Positions 7,180 to 13,636 of a DNA stretch of 15,598 bases are shown piece after piece. The stretch's first letter is position 1; each line of letters opens with the position of its first letter. The notes beneath the pieces are model-generated. The model saw nothing but the letters and a program-made list of their open reading frames with translations. It searched no databases and had not been told where the DNA came from. The translations under genes were made by a program, and so were the position numbers. The stretch spans positions 1-15,598 of the forward strand of contig CALJLV010000071.1 of assembly GCA_937982505.1 (NCBI GenBank). Direction: 5' to 3'. This DNA is from an uncultured Desulfobacteraceae bacterium. Lineage in GTDB: Bacteria; Desulfobacterota; Desulfobacteria; Desulfobacterales; UBA2174.

Positions 7180-8519
7180 GCGGCGGACTGCTCCTGATGG
7201 TAGCGGCGTTTGGCGCGGGTCAGATGATCGCAGATCTCGATCTTGGCCGGACAGACATAGCTGCACAGGCCGCATTCGGCGCAATCGAGAAGGCCGTGGG
7301 CCAGGGCCTCTTCAAAGTCCTCGGCCAGGAGGCTCTTGAAGGTCAACTGAGGCAGAATCTCCACCGGGCAGACCTGGACGCAGGCGTTGCAGGCCACGCA
7401 GGGCCGCAATTCGCCGTGCAGGCGGCAGTCCATGGAGAGCCGCCGGCGGTTGAAGGCCGACAAAAAGGTGCGCGAAAAGCTGGGGTGGCGGTATCCGGGA
7501 CGCACGAAGGCCAGAAACTCGCGCCTGTCGCCGGCGGGCAGGAGGTTCAGGGCCGTCTCGAAAAAGCCCAGGTACCCGTCCGCCGGGCCGGTAAAACCGC
7601 GCAGCACCCCGCCCACGATGCAGCGCACCGAAGCATCCAGCGCGCCGCCGGCCAGAAGTTCCAAGGGGACCCCCAGACGGGTGGCCACGTGGCGCCGGCG
7701 GCCCGCGGCCGGCCCCCCCACGGCCACGATCCGCTCGGTGGGATAGCGCCCGTCGCGCAGCAGGCCGGCGATGAGCAGCAGATCCTGGCCGCGTATGAAC
7801 CAGGCGCGGTTGTCGGCGGCCGAGCGCCGGGTGTGATAGACCCACACGGCCGGGTCCTGGGCCGGGTAAGAACCGGACACCGTATGGGTGATCCGGGTTC
7901 CCAGATCCCGCAGCAGGGCCGGGTTCCCTTCCGGGGCCACCACGCGGACCTGGGGCGTCAGACGCGCCAGGACCTGCAGGCCGTAGTCCAGCAGGTCCCG
8001 CCGTCCGGCAAGGTAGACCGCCGGATCGGGCTGAAACGGTTCGTCGTCGGCCAGGGCCACGATGATCGTCGTCGGCTCGGATTGCGGATCGGGGTAATCC
8101 CGGAAGGGCAGGGCGCGCAGCAGGGGCCAGAGTCCGCCCCGGCAGATGGCCGCCACCAGCCGCCGGGGCTCGATCTGGCGCAAACGGCCTTCGGCAAAGG
8201 CCTCGAAGGTGTCGGCGGTCTCGGTGTCGTCCAGGCGGATCACGATGCGCCGAATCACCCGCCGCGGACCGTATTCGATCCTCTCGACGATGCCGCCGCC
8301 CGGAGACAGGAAACGCACCTGCGGATGGCGCTTGTCGTGAAACAGCCCCCCTCCCAGCGCCACCGGCTGCGCCTCGCGGATGGAAAGCCTGGGCTTGATG
8401 AAGGGAAGCGTCTCGGGCAGCATGGCCACCCGCCGGGGGCGCGGCAGAACGTCCAGATCCGTCGTGGGCGCGCCGCTCAGATTCAATGTGTACCCCTTGC
8501 GAACCTCTACCCTCTGCAT
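7176..8519 (-). CDS. nqrA: Na+-translocating NADH:quinone oxidoreductase subunit A with two 4Fe-4S motifs
   Basis: NqrA is the peripheral cytoplasmic subunit of Na+-NQR and a homologue of RnfC. The 447-residue product shows the NqrA N-terminus (VRKGYTLNLSGAP), the HDKRHPQVRFLSP segment (61-73), GLWPLLRALPF (129-139) and the SFSRTFLSAF segment (347-356). Its C-terminus carries two complete CxxCxxCxxxCP motifs, C374/C377/C380/C384 and C413/C416/C419/C423, the classic pattern for two 4Fe-4S clusters. From memory the Vibrio NqrA keeps only a CTFVCPGK remnant and binds no cluster, whereas RnfC has both. It is the first gene of the operon. The ATG at 8519 has no clear Shine-Dalgarno. A fusion or RnfC identity is unlikely because B to F are plainly Nqr, including the NqrF ferredoxin reductase absent from Rnf. 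Confidence 0.93.
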   Translation of the reverse strand: MQRVEVRKGYTLNLSGAPTTDLDVLPRPRRVAMLPETLPFIKPRLSIREAQPVALGGGLFHDKRHPQVRFLSPGGGIVERIEYGPRRVIRRIVIRLDDTETADTFEAFAEGRLRQIEPRRLVAAICRGGLWPLLRALPFRDYPDPQSEPTTIIVALADDEPFQPDPAVYLAGRRDLLDYGLQVLARLTPQVRVVAPEGNPALLRDLGTRITHTVSGSYPAQDPAVWVYHTRRSAADNRAWFIRGQDLLLIAGLLRDGRYPTERIVAVGGPAAGRRRHVATRLGVPLELLAGGALDASVRCIVGGVLRGFTGPADGYLGFFETALNLLPAGDRREFLAFVRPGYRHPSFSRTFLSAFNRRRLSMDCRLHGELRPCVACNACVQVCPVEILPQLTFKSLLAEDFEEALAHGLLDCAECGLCSYVCPAKIEICDHLTRAKRRYHQEQSAA

Positions 8520-8704
8520 AGCCCGCTCGATGCCGGCGCCGTGGCCGAAAAAGACGTTAACCCATCACGATGACATGATAATTACAGAATGCTGAAGTCG
8601 ACCAGAAGCATTACCACCTTTAGGATCGGTTTTCAACTTGTAGTTGCCGTGCCAGCGCCGGCCCGATCCCCGAGGCGATTTCGTCCTTGACTTTTAAGAC
8701 CTGA

Positions 8705-8723
8705 ATTCCCAAGTTATGGGAAT
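8705..8723. promoter_or_regulatory. perfect inverted repeat in the nqrA / small zinc protein divergent region
   Basis: ATTCCCA (8705-8711) and TGGGAAT (8717-8723) form a perfect 7-bp inverted repeat around AGTTA. It sits 63 bases before the ATG at 8786 and about 190 bases before the nqrA ATG, in a 266-bp region with no gene. A TTGACT hexamer lies just upstream at 8687-8692, but no convincing -10 stands at standard spacing. It may be a regulator operator or a leader hairpin. Elsewhere in this gap I saw only an AT-rich patch (8571-8592) and no clear promoter. Confidence 0.35.
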
Positions 8724-8785
8724 CGTAACTGGTGGCTTGCGTTATCGTTCCAACCGTTTAGCGCCCAACCCCAAAGGAAGACGCC

Positions 8786-8986
8786 ATGAGTGAAATTACC
8801 CGCAAACAAGTCTGCAAGTGCGAACATTGCGGCAACGAGGCCGAAATGGTCCTCACCTGCACCCTTCCGGAGGCGCCGGGCGGGCAGGCCCCGGCGGCCC
8901 CCAGCGCCGCCGGCCACCGCCATGTCAAGGCCCACGGCACCTGCACCCACTGCGGCAACGAAGCCGACATGTGGATCGATCTCTAG
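8786..8986 (+). CDS. small protein with a duplicated Cys/His zinc knuckle
   Basis: This 66-residue protein is not one I can name. It contains two copies of a ten-residue unit C-x-H-C-G-N-E-A-[ED]-M, at C12-M21 and C53-M62, joined by an alanine/proline/glycine-rich linker that also holds H44, H46 and H50. Further cysteines are C10 and C25. Two CxxC pairs in a short soluble protein suggest metal (zinc or iron) binding, either one site across the two knuckles or two separate sites. The coding DNA of the two units matches at 24 of 30 positions by my count, so an internal duplication is plausible. AAAGGAAG lies five bases before the ATG. It is divergent from nqrA and 159 bp upstream of citrate synthase; function unknown. 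Confidence 0.75.
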   Translation: MSEITRKQVCKCEHCGNEAEMVLTCTLPEAPGGQAPAAPSAAGHRHVKAHGTCTHCGNEADMWIDL

Positions 8987-9107
8987 CCGGGCCGCGGGGA
9001 AAACGCTTTTCGGGCCTGGGCGATTCCGGCCGTCCGGGGACTGGCGCCCCGCCAAGATGCGAACGCCCCGACCGGGTGATCCGGCCATGGGGCCGCCTCG
9101 GCTGAGG

Positions 9108-9134
9108 CCGGCGACGCCGCCGGAACGTCGCCGG
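9108..9134 (+). other. hairpin abutting the ribosome-binding site of citrate synthase
   Basis: CCGGCGACG (9108-9116) and CGTCGCCGG (9126-9134) form a perfect 9-bp stem around a 9-base loop. The stem ends on the first G of the GGAAGGAAG ribosome-binding site of the gene at 9146. Such a stem could affect ribosome access, but in GC-rich DNA it may be chance. The rest of the 159-bp gap (8987-9145) shows nothing I can name. Confidence 0.25.
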
Positions 9135-9145
9135 GAAGGAAGATC

Positions 9146-10324
9146 ATGGAAGCCTGCACCCCCACCGTCAATACCGGGCTGCGCGGCGTCACGGTGGCCA
9201 GCACCCGCATCAGCCACGTGGACGGCAGCGCCGGCAAGCTGATCTACCGCGGATTTCCGGTGGTCAGCCTCGCCCGTGAAGCCACCTACGAGGAAGTGGC
9301 CCACCTGCTGGTCTTCGAGCGGCTGCCGGACGCGAATCGGCTTTCCGATTTCAGAAGGGCGCTTCACCGGGCCCGCTGTCTGCCGGAAAGGATCGCGGCG
9401 GCCATTCAGGCCCTGCCGCCGGCCAGCGCCCCCATGGACGTTTTGCAGGCGGCCGTGGCCATGATGGCGACCTGCGATCCGTCCCCCGCGGACCAGACCC
9501 TGGACGGCGCCCGGGAAAGAGCGGTACGCCTGATCGGTCAGCTGGGCACCGTGGTGGCGGCCTGGCACCGTATCCGCCAGGGGCGAAATCCGGTGGATCC
9601 GGATCCGGACCTGGGCCATGCGGCCAATTTCCTTTACATGCTCAGCGGCCAAAGACCAGACCCCGAGGTGGCACGCTTTTTCGACGTGGCCCTGGTGCTG
9701 CACGCCGAACATTCCTTCAATGCCTCGACCTTCTCCGCCCGTCAGGTGGCCTCGACCCGGGCCCACATGTATGCGGCGGTGTCGGCCGCCGTCGGCTCGC
9801 TTTCCGGAGAGCTCCACGGGGGCGCCAACGTGCGGGTCATGGAGATGCTCAAGGCCATCGGCGACCCCGAGCGGGTGGAGGCCTACGTCAACCGGGTTCT
9901 CGACGAGGGGCAGAAGATCATGGGTCTGGGTCACGCCGTGTACAAGGTGGACGATCCGCGCGCCCATATCCTGGCCCCCATGGCCGAGGCGATGGGCCGG
10001 CGCAGCGGCGAACCCCACTGGTACGCCATGTCCCGGGAGCTGGAGGAAAAGGGCAAGGCCGCCTTCAAGCGCCGCAAGGGTATCGACATCTTCGTCAACG
10101 TCGACTTTTACAGCGCCTCGCTCTTTTACGGCATGGCCATTCCCGTGGATCTGTTCACGCCGGTCTTTGCGGTCTCCCGGGTGGCCGGCTGGACGGCCCA
10201 CATCATCGAGGAAGCCTTTGCCCTGGCTGCGCCCAAACCCTCCCTGTACCGGCCGGGGGCTGAATACGTGGGAGATTACTGCGGCCCCGATGAATGCGCC
10301 TTCGTTCCCATGGACGCGCGCTGA
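9146..10324 (+). CDS. gltA: citrate synthase (Si type; 2-methylcitrate synthase possible)
   Basis: The enzyme condenses oxaloacetate with acetyl-CoA to citrate, the entry step of the TCA cycle. The 392-residue product has the short, soluble bacterial citrate synthase architecture. The catalytic residues are visible: H224 in GELHGGAN, H263 in MGLGHAVYK and D320 in VNVDFYSA, with H189 in HAEHSFNAST and R345 in FAVSRVAGW as substrate-binding positions. A GGAAGGAAG purine run lies just before the ATG. The fold is shared with 2-methylcitrate synthase (PrpC), which cannot be excluded; no prpB or prpD neighbour is present. Many sulfate reducers use an unrelated Re-citrate synthase, so a Si-type enzyme is informative about this organism's TCA chemistry. 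A Fur-family gene follows after 44 bp on the same strand. Confidence 0.92.
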   Translation: MEACTPTVNTGLRGVTVASTRISHVDGSAGKLIYRGFPVVSLAREATYEEVAHLLVFERLPDANRLSDFRRALHRARCLPERIAAAIQALPPASAPMDVLQAAVAMMATCDPSPADQTLDGARERAVRLIGQLGTVVAAWHRIRQGRNPVDPDPDLGHAANFLYMLSGQRPDPEVARFFDVALVLHAEHSFNASTFSARQVASTRAHMYAAVSAAVGSLSGELHGGANVRVMEMLKAIGDPERVEAYVNRVLDEGQKIMGLGHAVYKVDDPRAHILAPMAEAMGRRSGEPHWYAMSRELEEKGKAAFKRRKGIDIFVNVDFYSASLFYGMAIPVDLFTPVFAVSRVAGWTAHIIEEAFALAAPKPSLYRPGAEYVGDYCGPDECAFVPMDAR

Positions 10325-10368
10325 GTCCGGCGCCGCCAATCGAAACCCGTGCGCAAAGGGAGAAACAA

Positions 10369-10770
10369 GTGCAAAAACCGGCCCAGATGCGAATGACCCG
10401 CCAGCGGCAGGTCATTCTGGAAGAACTGCGCAAAGTCTGCACCCATCCCGGGGCGGACGAAATCTATACCATCGTGCGCCGGCGCCTGCCGCGCATCAGC
10501 CTCGGCACGGTGTACCGCAACCTGGAGGTCCTCGCCGAACTGGGCGAAATCCAGAAGATCGAGACCGGCGGCACCCTGAAGCGATTCGACGGCAACCCCG
10601 AGGACCACTACCACATCCGCTGCGCGGCATGTAAACGCGTGGTGGATGCGCCCGTGGAACGCCTGCAGGACATCGAGGACGCCCTGAGCGGAAAAACCGA
10701 CTTCGACATTCTGGGCCACCGCATCGAGTTCATCGGGATCTGCCCGCAATGCCAGACGCACCGCCACTAG
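10369..10770 (+). CDS. perR: Fur-superfamily transcriptional regulator, PerR-like
   Basis: This is a metal-dependent winged-helix repressor of 133 residues. The DNA-binding half includes the SLGTVYRNLEVL recognition-helix region (44-55). The structural zinc site is C85/C88 and C125/C128. The regulatory site matches the Bacillus PerR ligands one for one by spacing: H26 (HPGADEIY), D74 (RFD), H80 and H82 (DHYH) and D93 (VVD). Aspartate at the D74 position, rather than glutamate, is the feature linked to peroxide sensing by PerR. The start is a GTG at 10369 with GGGAG six bases upstream; ATGs at 10387 or 10393 are alternatives, and the ATG at 10294 would overlap citrate synthase and is unlikely. 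The next gene is convergent with a six-base gap. Iron-sensing Fur or another subfamily remains possible until DNA targets are known. Confidence 0.85.
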   Translation: MQKPAQMRMTRQRQVILEELRKVCTHPGADEIYTIVRRRLPRISLGTVYRNLEVLAELGEIQKIETGGTLKRFDGNPEDHYHIRCAACKRVVDAPVERLQDIEDALSGKTDFDILGHRIEFIGICPQCQTHRH

Positions 10771-10776
10771 CGCATG

Positions 10777-11133
10777 TCAGGTGGCATCGAGTTCCGCCTG
10801 CAGCCAGCCGCGCAGTTCCGGGTCGATGGCCCAGACCCCCTTGTGGTGCCCCACCCGTTTCAGAAAGCGGCGCTCGAGGGCTTCGGGCATCTGGATGGCG
10901 GCCAGTTCCCGGGCCTCTTCCGAGTTGCGCCGGATCAGATAGACCACGGGTTTTTGCCAGGTGTTGACCACGAAGTAATGTGCCACGTCGTTCTTGGAGC
11001 GGATCACATAATTGCCCCGGCTCCAGTTGTTGCCCCACTCCAGGTACAAGCGGACCGCCTCTTCCGGGGTCATCTCCCAGTCGATGGCGTTCACCAGTTG
11101 ACGGTCTTGGGCGATCTTTTTCAGCGTGGACAT
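10777..11133 (-). CDS. conserved small hypothetical protein, resembling the Desulfovibrio DVU0772 family
   Basis: This 118-residue soluble protein has no cysteine, signal peptide or membrane segment. Distinctive stretches are IDWEMTPEEAVRLYLEWGNN, RSKNDVAHYFVVNTW, VVYLIRRNSEEA and VGHHKGVWAI. From memory these resemble the DVU0772-like hypotheticals of sulfate reducers, a gene reported among the predicted PerR targets in Desulfovibrio vulgaris. I am moderately sure of the family and not of any biochemical role. The ATG at 11133 follows AAGGGGG by five bases; a GTG at 11157 would add eight residues. It converges on the PerR-like gene with only six bases between the stop codons, and its upstream region holds an AT-rich inverted repeat. 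Confidence 0.8.
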   Translation of the reverse strand: MSTLKKIAQDRQLVNAIDWEMTPEEAVRLYLEWGNNWSRGNYVIRSKNDVAHYFVVNTWQKPVVYLIRRNSEEARELAAIQMPEALERRFLKRVGHHKGVWAIDPELRGWLQAELDAT

Positions 11134-11184
11134 GGCCACCCCCTTGGCATCGGGCACCGACGGTGCCGGTCGGAAAGAGATTGC

Positions 11185-11202
11185 TATTATGAGTAATTAA
11201 TA
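11185..11202. promoter_or_regulatory. AT-rich inverted repeat between divergent genes, candidate Fur/PerR-type operator
   Basis: TATTA (11185-11189) and TAATA (11198-11202) flank TGAGTAAT; an overlapping near-palindrome, AGTAATTAATACT, spans 11192-11204. This is a conspicuous AT island in GC-rich DNA. It lies 52 bases before the minus-strand ATG at 11133 and 78 bases before the plus-strand ATG at 11280. On the minus strand it includes CATAAT, a plausible -10 hexamer, so a protein bound here would block that promoter. Which regulator binds is not shown by the sequence. Confidence 0.35.
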
Positions 11203-11279
11203 CTATTCGGCAGCAGACCCCATCCGTCAAGCCCCCTGGCTGCCTTCGGCGTCCGCCCCCAATCCAGGATGGTCTATAG

Positions 11280-12353
11280 ATGCCCAGATTCTTGATGATC
11301 GATGTCGGTGCCGGCACCATGGACGTTCTGTGGTACGACAGCGACAGTGGACGGAGCTTTAAACTCGTCACGTCCTCACCGGTGCGAACCGTGGCGGACC
11401 GGGTGCGCTGCGGCAGCGGAGACCTGGTGGTGGACGGCGCAGAGATGGGCGGAGGCCCGGTGACCGATGCCCTTCGATCCCGGGCCCGGGAGGCGAGGGT
11501 CTCCATCACTCCCGAGGCAGCCCGCACGCTGCACCACGATCCGGCCCGGGTAACGGCCATGGGGCTGGCCATGGTCGCCCCCGACGACGCCCGCCGGCTG
11601 GCCGCGGCCGGAATCCCGCGCTTGACCCTGGCGGACATCGATACGGCGCAGATCCGACAGATCAGCACCGCCATGGGGGTGCCTTTTGCCTTCGATGCCG
11701 TGGCCGTCTGCGCCCAGGACCATGGGACCCCTCCAGCCGGGACCTCCCACCTGGACCACCGCCACCGGATGCACGCCGCGGCGCTGGACCCGGATCCGAC
11801 CCCTTCGGCCCTGCTCTACGCCGCCGACGCCGTGCCGGCCACCTTCAACCGGCTGAAGACCATCGCCGCCGACGCCGCCCGCCTGCCGACCTCGCAAGTC
11901 TTTGTCATGGACAGCGGCCTGGCGGCCATCCTCGGTGCCGGTCTGGATCCGTTGGCGCGGCGCAACCGGCATCTGATGGTGCTGGATATCGCCACTTCCC
12001 ACACCGTGGCCGCCACCCTGGTCGACGGCCGGATCGCCGCCTATGTCGAATACCACACCCGGGATCTTACCGTTCAAGACCTGGACCGGGTCCTGATGGA
12101 TCTGGCCGAAGGCCGGCTGGAGCACGCCGCGGTGCTGGCCGCCGGCGGCCATGGCGCCTATACCCGCAAGCGGGTCGGCTTCAACCGGCTGGGGCTCATC
12201 GTGGCCACCGGTCCAAAGCGTGCCCTGGTGCGCGAAAGCCCCCTGCCCATCATGTTCGGCGCGCCCTTCGGCGACAACATGATGACCGGCACCACCGGGC
12301 TGCTGGAGGCCGTGCGCCGGCGTCTGGACCTGCCCCCCATCGCCTACCTGTGA
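11280..12353 (+). CDS. DUF1786 family protein (ASKHA-fold ATPase/kinase-like)
   Basis: This 357-residue soluble protein has the sugar kinase/Hsp70/actin signature twice. A phosphate-1-like loop with D8 lies in MIDVGAGTMDV, and a phosphate-2-like loop with D236 lies in VLDIATSHTVAATLVDG. A glycine-rich AAGGHG follows at 287-292, and the C-terminus holds FGAPFGDNMMTGTTG (326-340). This pattern fits DUF1786, a family found in archaea and anaerobic bacteria and labelled in databases as a putative pyruvate formate-lyase-activating enzyme. That label is doubtful because there is no radical-SAM CxxxCxxC motif here. The substrate is unknown. AGGA lies about ten bases before the ATG. It is divergent from the small gene at 10777-11133 and is followed after 79 bp by the SOR-like gene. 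Confidence 0.75.
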   Translation: MPRFLMIDVGAGTMDVLWYDSDSGRSFKLVTSSPVRTVADRVRCGSGDLVVDGAEMGGGPVTDALRSRAREARVSITPEAARTLHHDPARVTAMGLAMVAPDDARRLAAAGIPRLTLADIDTAQIRQISTAMGVPFAFDAVAVCAQDHGTPPAGTSHLDHRHRMHAAALDPDPTPSALLYAADAVPATFNRLKTIAADAARLPTSQVFVMDSGLAAILGAGLDPLARRNRHLMVLDIATSHTVAATLVDGRIAAYVEYHTRDLTVQDLDRVLMDLAEGRLEHAAVLAAGGHGAYTRKRVGFNRLGLIVATGPKRALVRESPLPIMFGAPFGDNMMTGTTGLLEAVRRRLDLPPIAYL

Positions 12354-12432
12354 AATTGTTTGCCAACGGCAACCATTCCTCTTAGGGTAGACGGCAGCGG
12401 TTCCGCATTGACCCAATCCTGATGGAGGTGCC

Positions 12433-13068
12433 ATGCCCGGTTGCACGAATCTTCGTCGGAAGACCGGTCCAGGTCGGGGATGGATGGCCCTGGTCCTCGG
12501 AATCTTGTTTTTTTTGCCCGTGGACGGCCGTACCGACCAGACCGCCGTGCGCCTGGAGGCGCCTGCCGACGCTCCGGCCGGAAGCCAGATTACCGTCAAG
12601 GTCCACGTCACCCATGAAGGCAACAACTTCTTTCATTTCACCGACGGGGTCTGGCTCAAGGCCGGGGACCGCGAAATCGGCCGCTGGGATTTCAGCGCCC
12701 AGGAGCGGCCCGAGGATGAAAACTTCGTCCGCGAGGTGCGCTACACGGTCACCGGTCCCGTGGTTTTTACGGCCCAGGGGAACTGCAACGTTCACGGGAG
12801 CGCCGGCGCGGCCCGGGCCGAGGTGCGCATCGCCGGCGCGGCCGCCGCCGCGGCGCCGCCTGCGGCCGCGCCGGCCCCGTTCCGCAGCGGCCGCGGACCG
12901 CTGGGATGGACGGTACTCGGTCTGGGGATCGTCAATCTGCTGCTTTGCGGCTTTCAGGTGGCCACCGGCCGCCGCTGGATCAAGGTCAAGATCACGGTGC
13001 ACCGGCGCTCGGGTCAGGCGCTGCTGGCCCTGGCCCTGGTCCACGCGGTCCTGGCCCTGGTCGTCTAA
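12433..13068 (+). CDS. exported, membrane-anchored desulfoferrodoxin/superoxide-reductase-like protein
   Basis: The 211-residue product has a basic N-terminus and a hydrophobic segment (about 17-31) that looks like a signal peptide or anchor. A beta-rich domain (about 38-133) follows. It contains H61, H68 and C118-N-V-H121, which match the His...His...CNxHG iron-ligand pattern of superoxide reductase (desulfoferrodoxin centre II). Three features depart from canonical enzymes: the first histidine ligand (EKHxP) is absent, the H61-H68 spacing is seven rather than six, and the usual HGLW tryptophan is replaced. An Ala/Pro-rich linker (133-150) leads to two membrane helices (about 157-178 and 194-211). 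GGAGG lies four bases before the ATG. The cytochrome c' gene follows after 69 bp and is likely co-transcribed. True superoxide reductase activity is uncertain; a redox or iron-site variant acting outside the membrane is my best reading. Confidence 0.7.
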   Translation: MPGCTNLRRKTGPGRGWMALVLGILFFLPVDGRTDQTAVRLEAPADAPAGSQITVKVHVTHEGNNFFHFTDGVWLKAGDREIGRWDFSAQERPEDENFVREVRYTVTGPVVFTAQGNCNVHGSAGAARAEVRIAGAAAAAAPPAAAPAPFRSGRGPLGWTVLGLGIVNLLLCGFQVATGRRWIKVKITVHRRSGQALLALALVHAVLALVV

Positions 13069-13137
13069 GCGCGGCAATGCGCCGGCTGCACGGGCTGCGC
13101 TGCGAAATTGCCCATCATTCAAAAAAGGAGGATGACC

Positions 13138-13608
13138 ATGAAGCGTTTCAAGGTGGCGTTGCTGGTGTCGATCCTGGTCCTGTCCCTGGTCGGAATGCTC
13201 TGGGCCGAGGGGGTTCTGAAAACCGACATGGACTCGCCCCAGCAGGTTGTCAAAACCCGCAAGTATCTCATGCAGACGGTCAAACTCAACGCGGAGGACG
13301 CGGCCAAGAAGTTTGAAGCCGGCCAAATCGGGGCCATTGCGGCCAACGGCGCCGCCCTGGCATTGAGCGCCAAGGTCATGCCGCCCCTCTACCGGGACAG
13401 GCATGAAGGCGCTTACGCGGGCAAGGGTAAATACTTCAAGGGAGCCGCGCCGGCCGACTTCGAGGCCGCCGCCGAGGTGATGCGCCTGGCGGCCCAGCAG
13501 GTACGCCAGAACGCCGAAAAAGGGGACCAGGACGCCTTGGCCCGGGCCATGGGGGCTCTGCAGCAAAGTTGCGGCGCCTGCCACCAGCCCTACCGCGGCG
13601 ATTTTTGA
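13138..13608 (+). CDS. exported cytochrome c' family protein
   Basis: This 156-residue product has a clear signal peptide (MKRF, then a hydrophobic core, with likely cleavage near LWA-EG at 23/24). The mature part is helical and ends in the haem-binding C145-G-A-C148-H149, followed by QPYR. A single CxxCH at the extreme C-terminus of a four-helix protein of this size is the hallmark of cytochrome c', a high-spin periplasmic haem protein that binds NO and CO and is linked to NO tolerance. H149 is the expected axial ligand. The start at 13138 is chosen because AAAGGAGG lies six bases upstream; an ATG at 13132 overlaps that purine run. It sits between the SOR-like gene and the SLC13 permease gene, 28 bp before the latter. 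A low-spin c556-type electron carrier of the same fold is the alternative. Confidence 0.88.
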   Translation: MKRFKVALLVSILVLSLVGMLWAEGVLKTDMDSPQQVVKTRKYLMQTVKLNAEDAAKKFEAGQIGAIAANGAALALSAKVMPPLYRDRHEGAYAGKGKYFKGAAPADFEAAAEVMRLAAQQVRQNAEKGDQDALARAMGALQQSCGACHQPYRGDF

Positions 13609-13636
13609 TCCTGGCGTCCAGAAAAGGATCCGGCCC

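Noticed and set aside
6043..8573. Two long plus-strand open frames (6043-7197 and 7197-8573)
   Set aside because: Both are antisense to nqrB and nqrA, have no recognisable domain, and show shadow composition.
8608..8636. TTGAAA-17-TAATGC as a minus-strand promoter for nqrA
   Set aside because: The -35 is good but the -10 matches only two of six positions, so I do not list it as a feature.
8714..10339. 541-codon minus-strand open frame
   Set aside because: It is antisense to citrate synthase and the small zinc protein; catalytic motifs support only the plus strand.
10294..10368. ATG at 10294 as the start of the Fur-family gene
   Set aside because: It would overlap citrate synthase and add a 25-residue tail not typical of the family; the GTG at 10369 has a good Shine-Dalgarno.
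11376..13584. Minus-strand open frames of 416 and 400 codons
   Set aside because: They are antisense to the DUF1786, SOR-like and cytochrome c' genes, which have real motifs and ribosome-binding sites.
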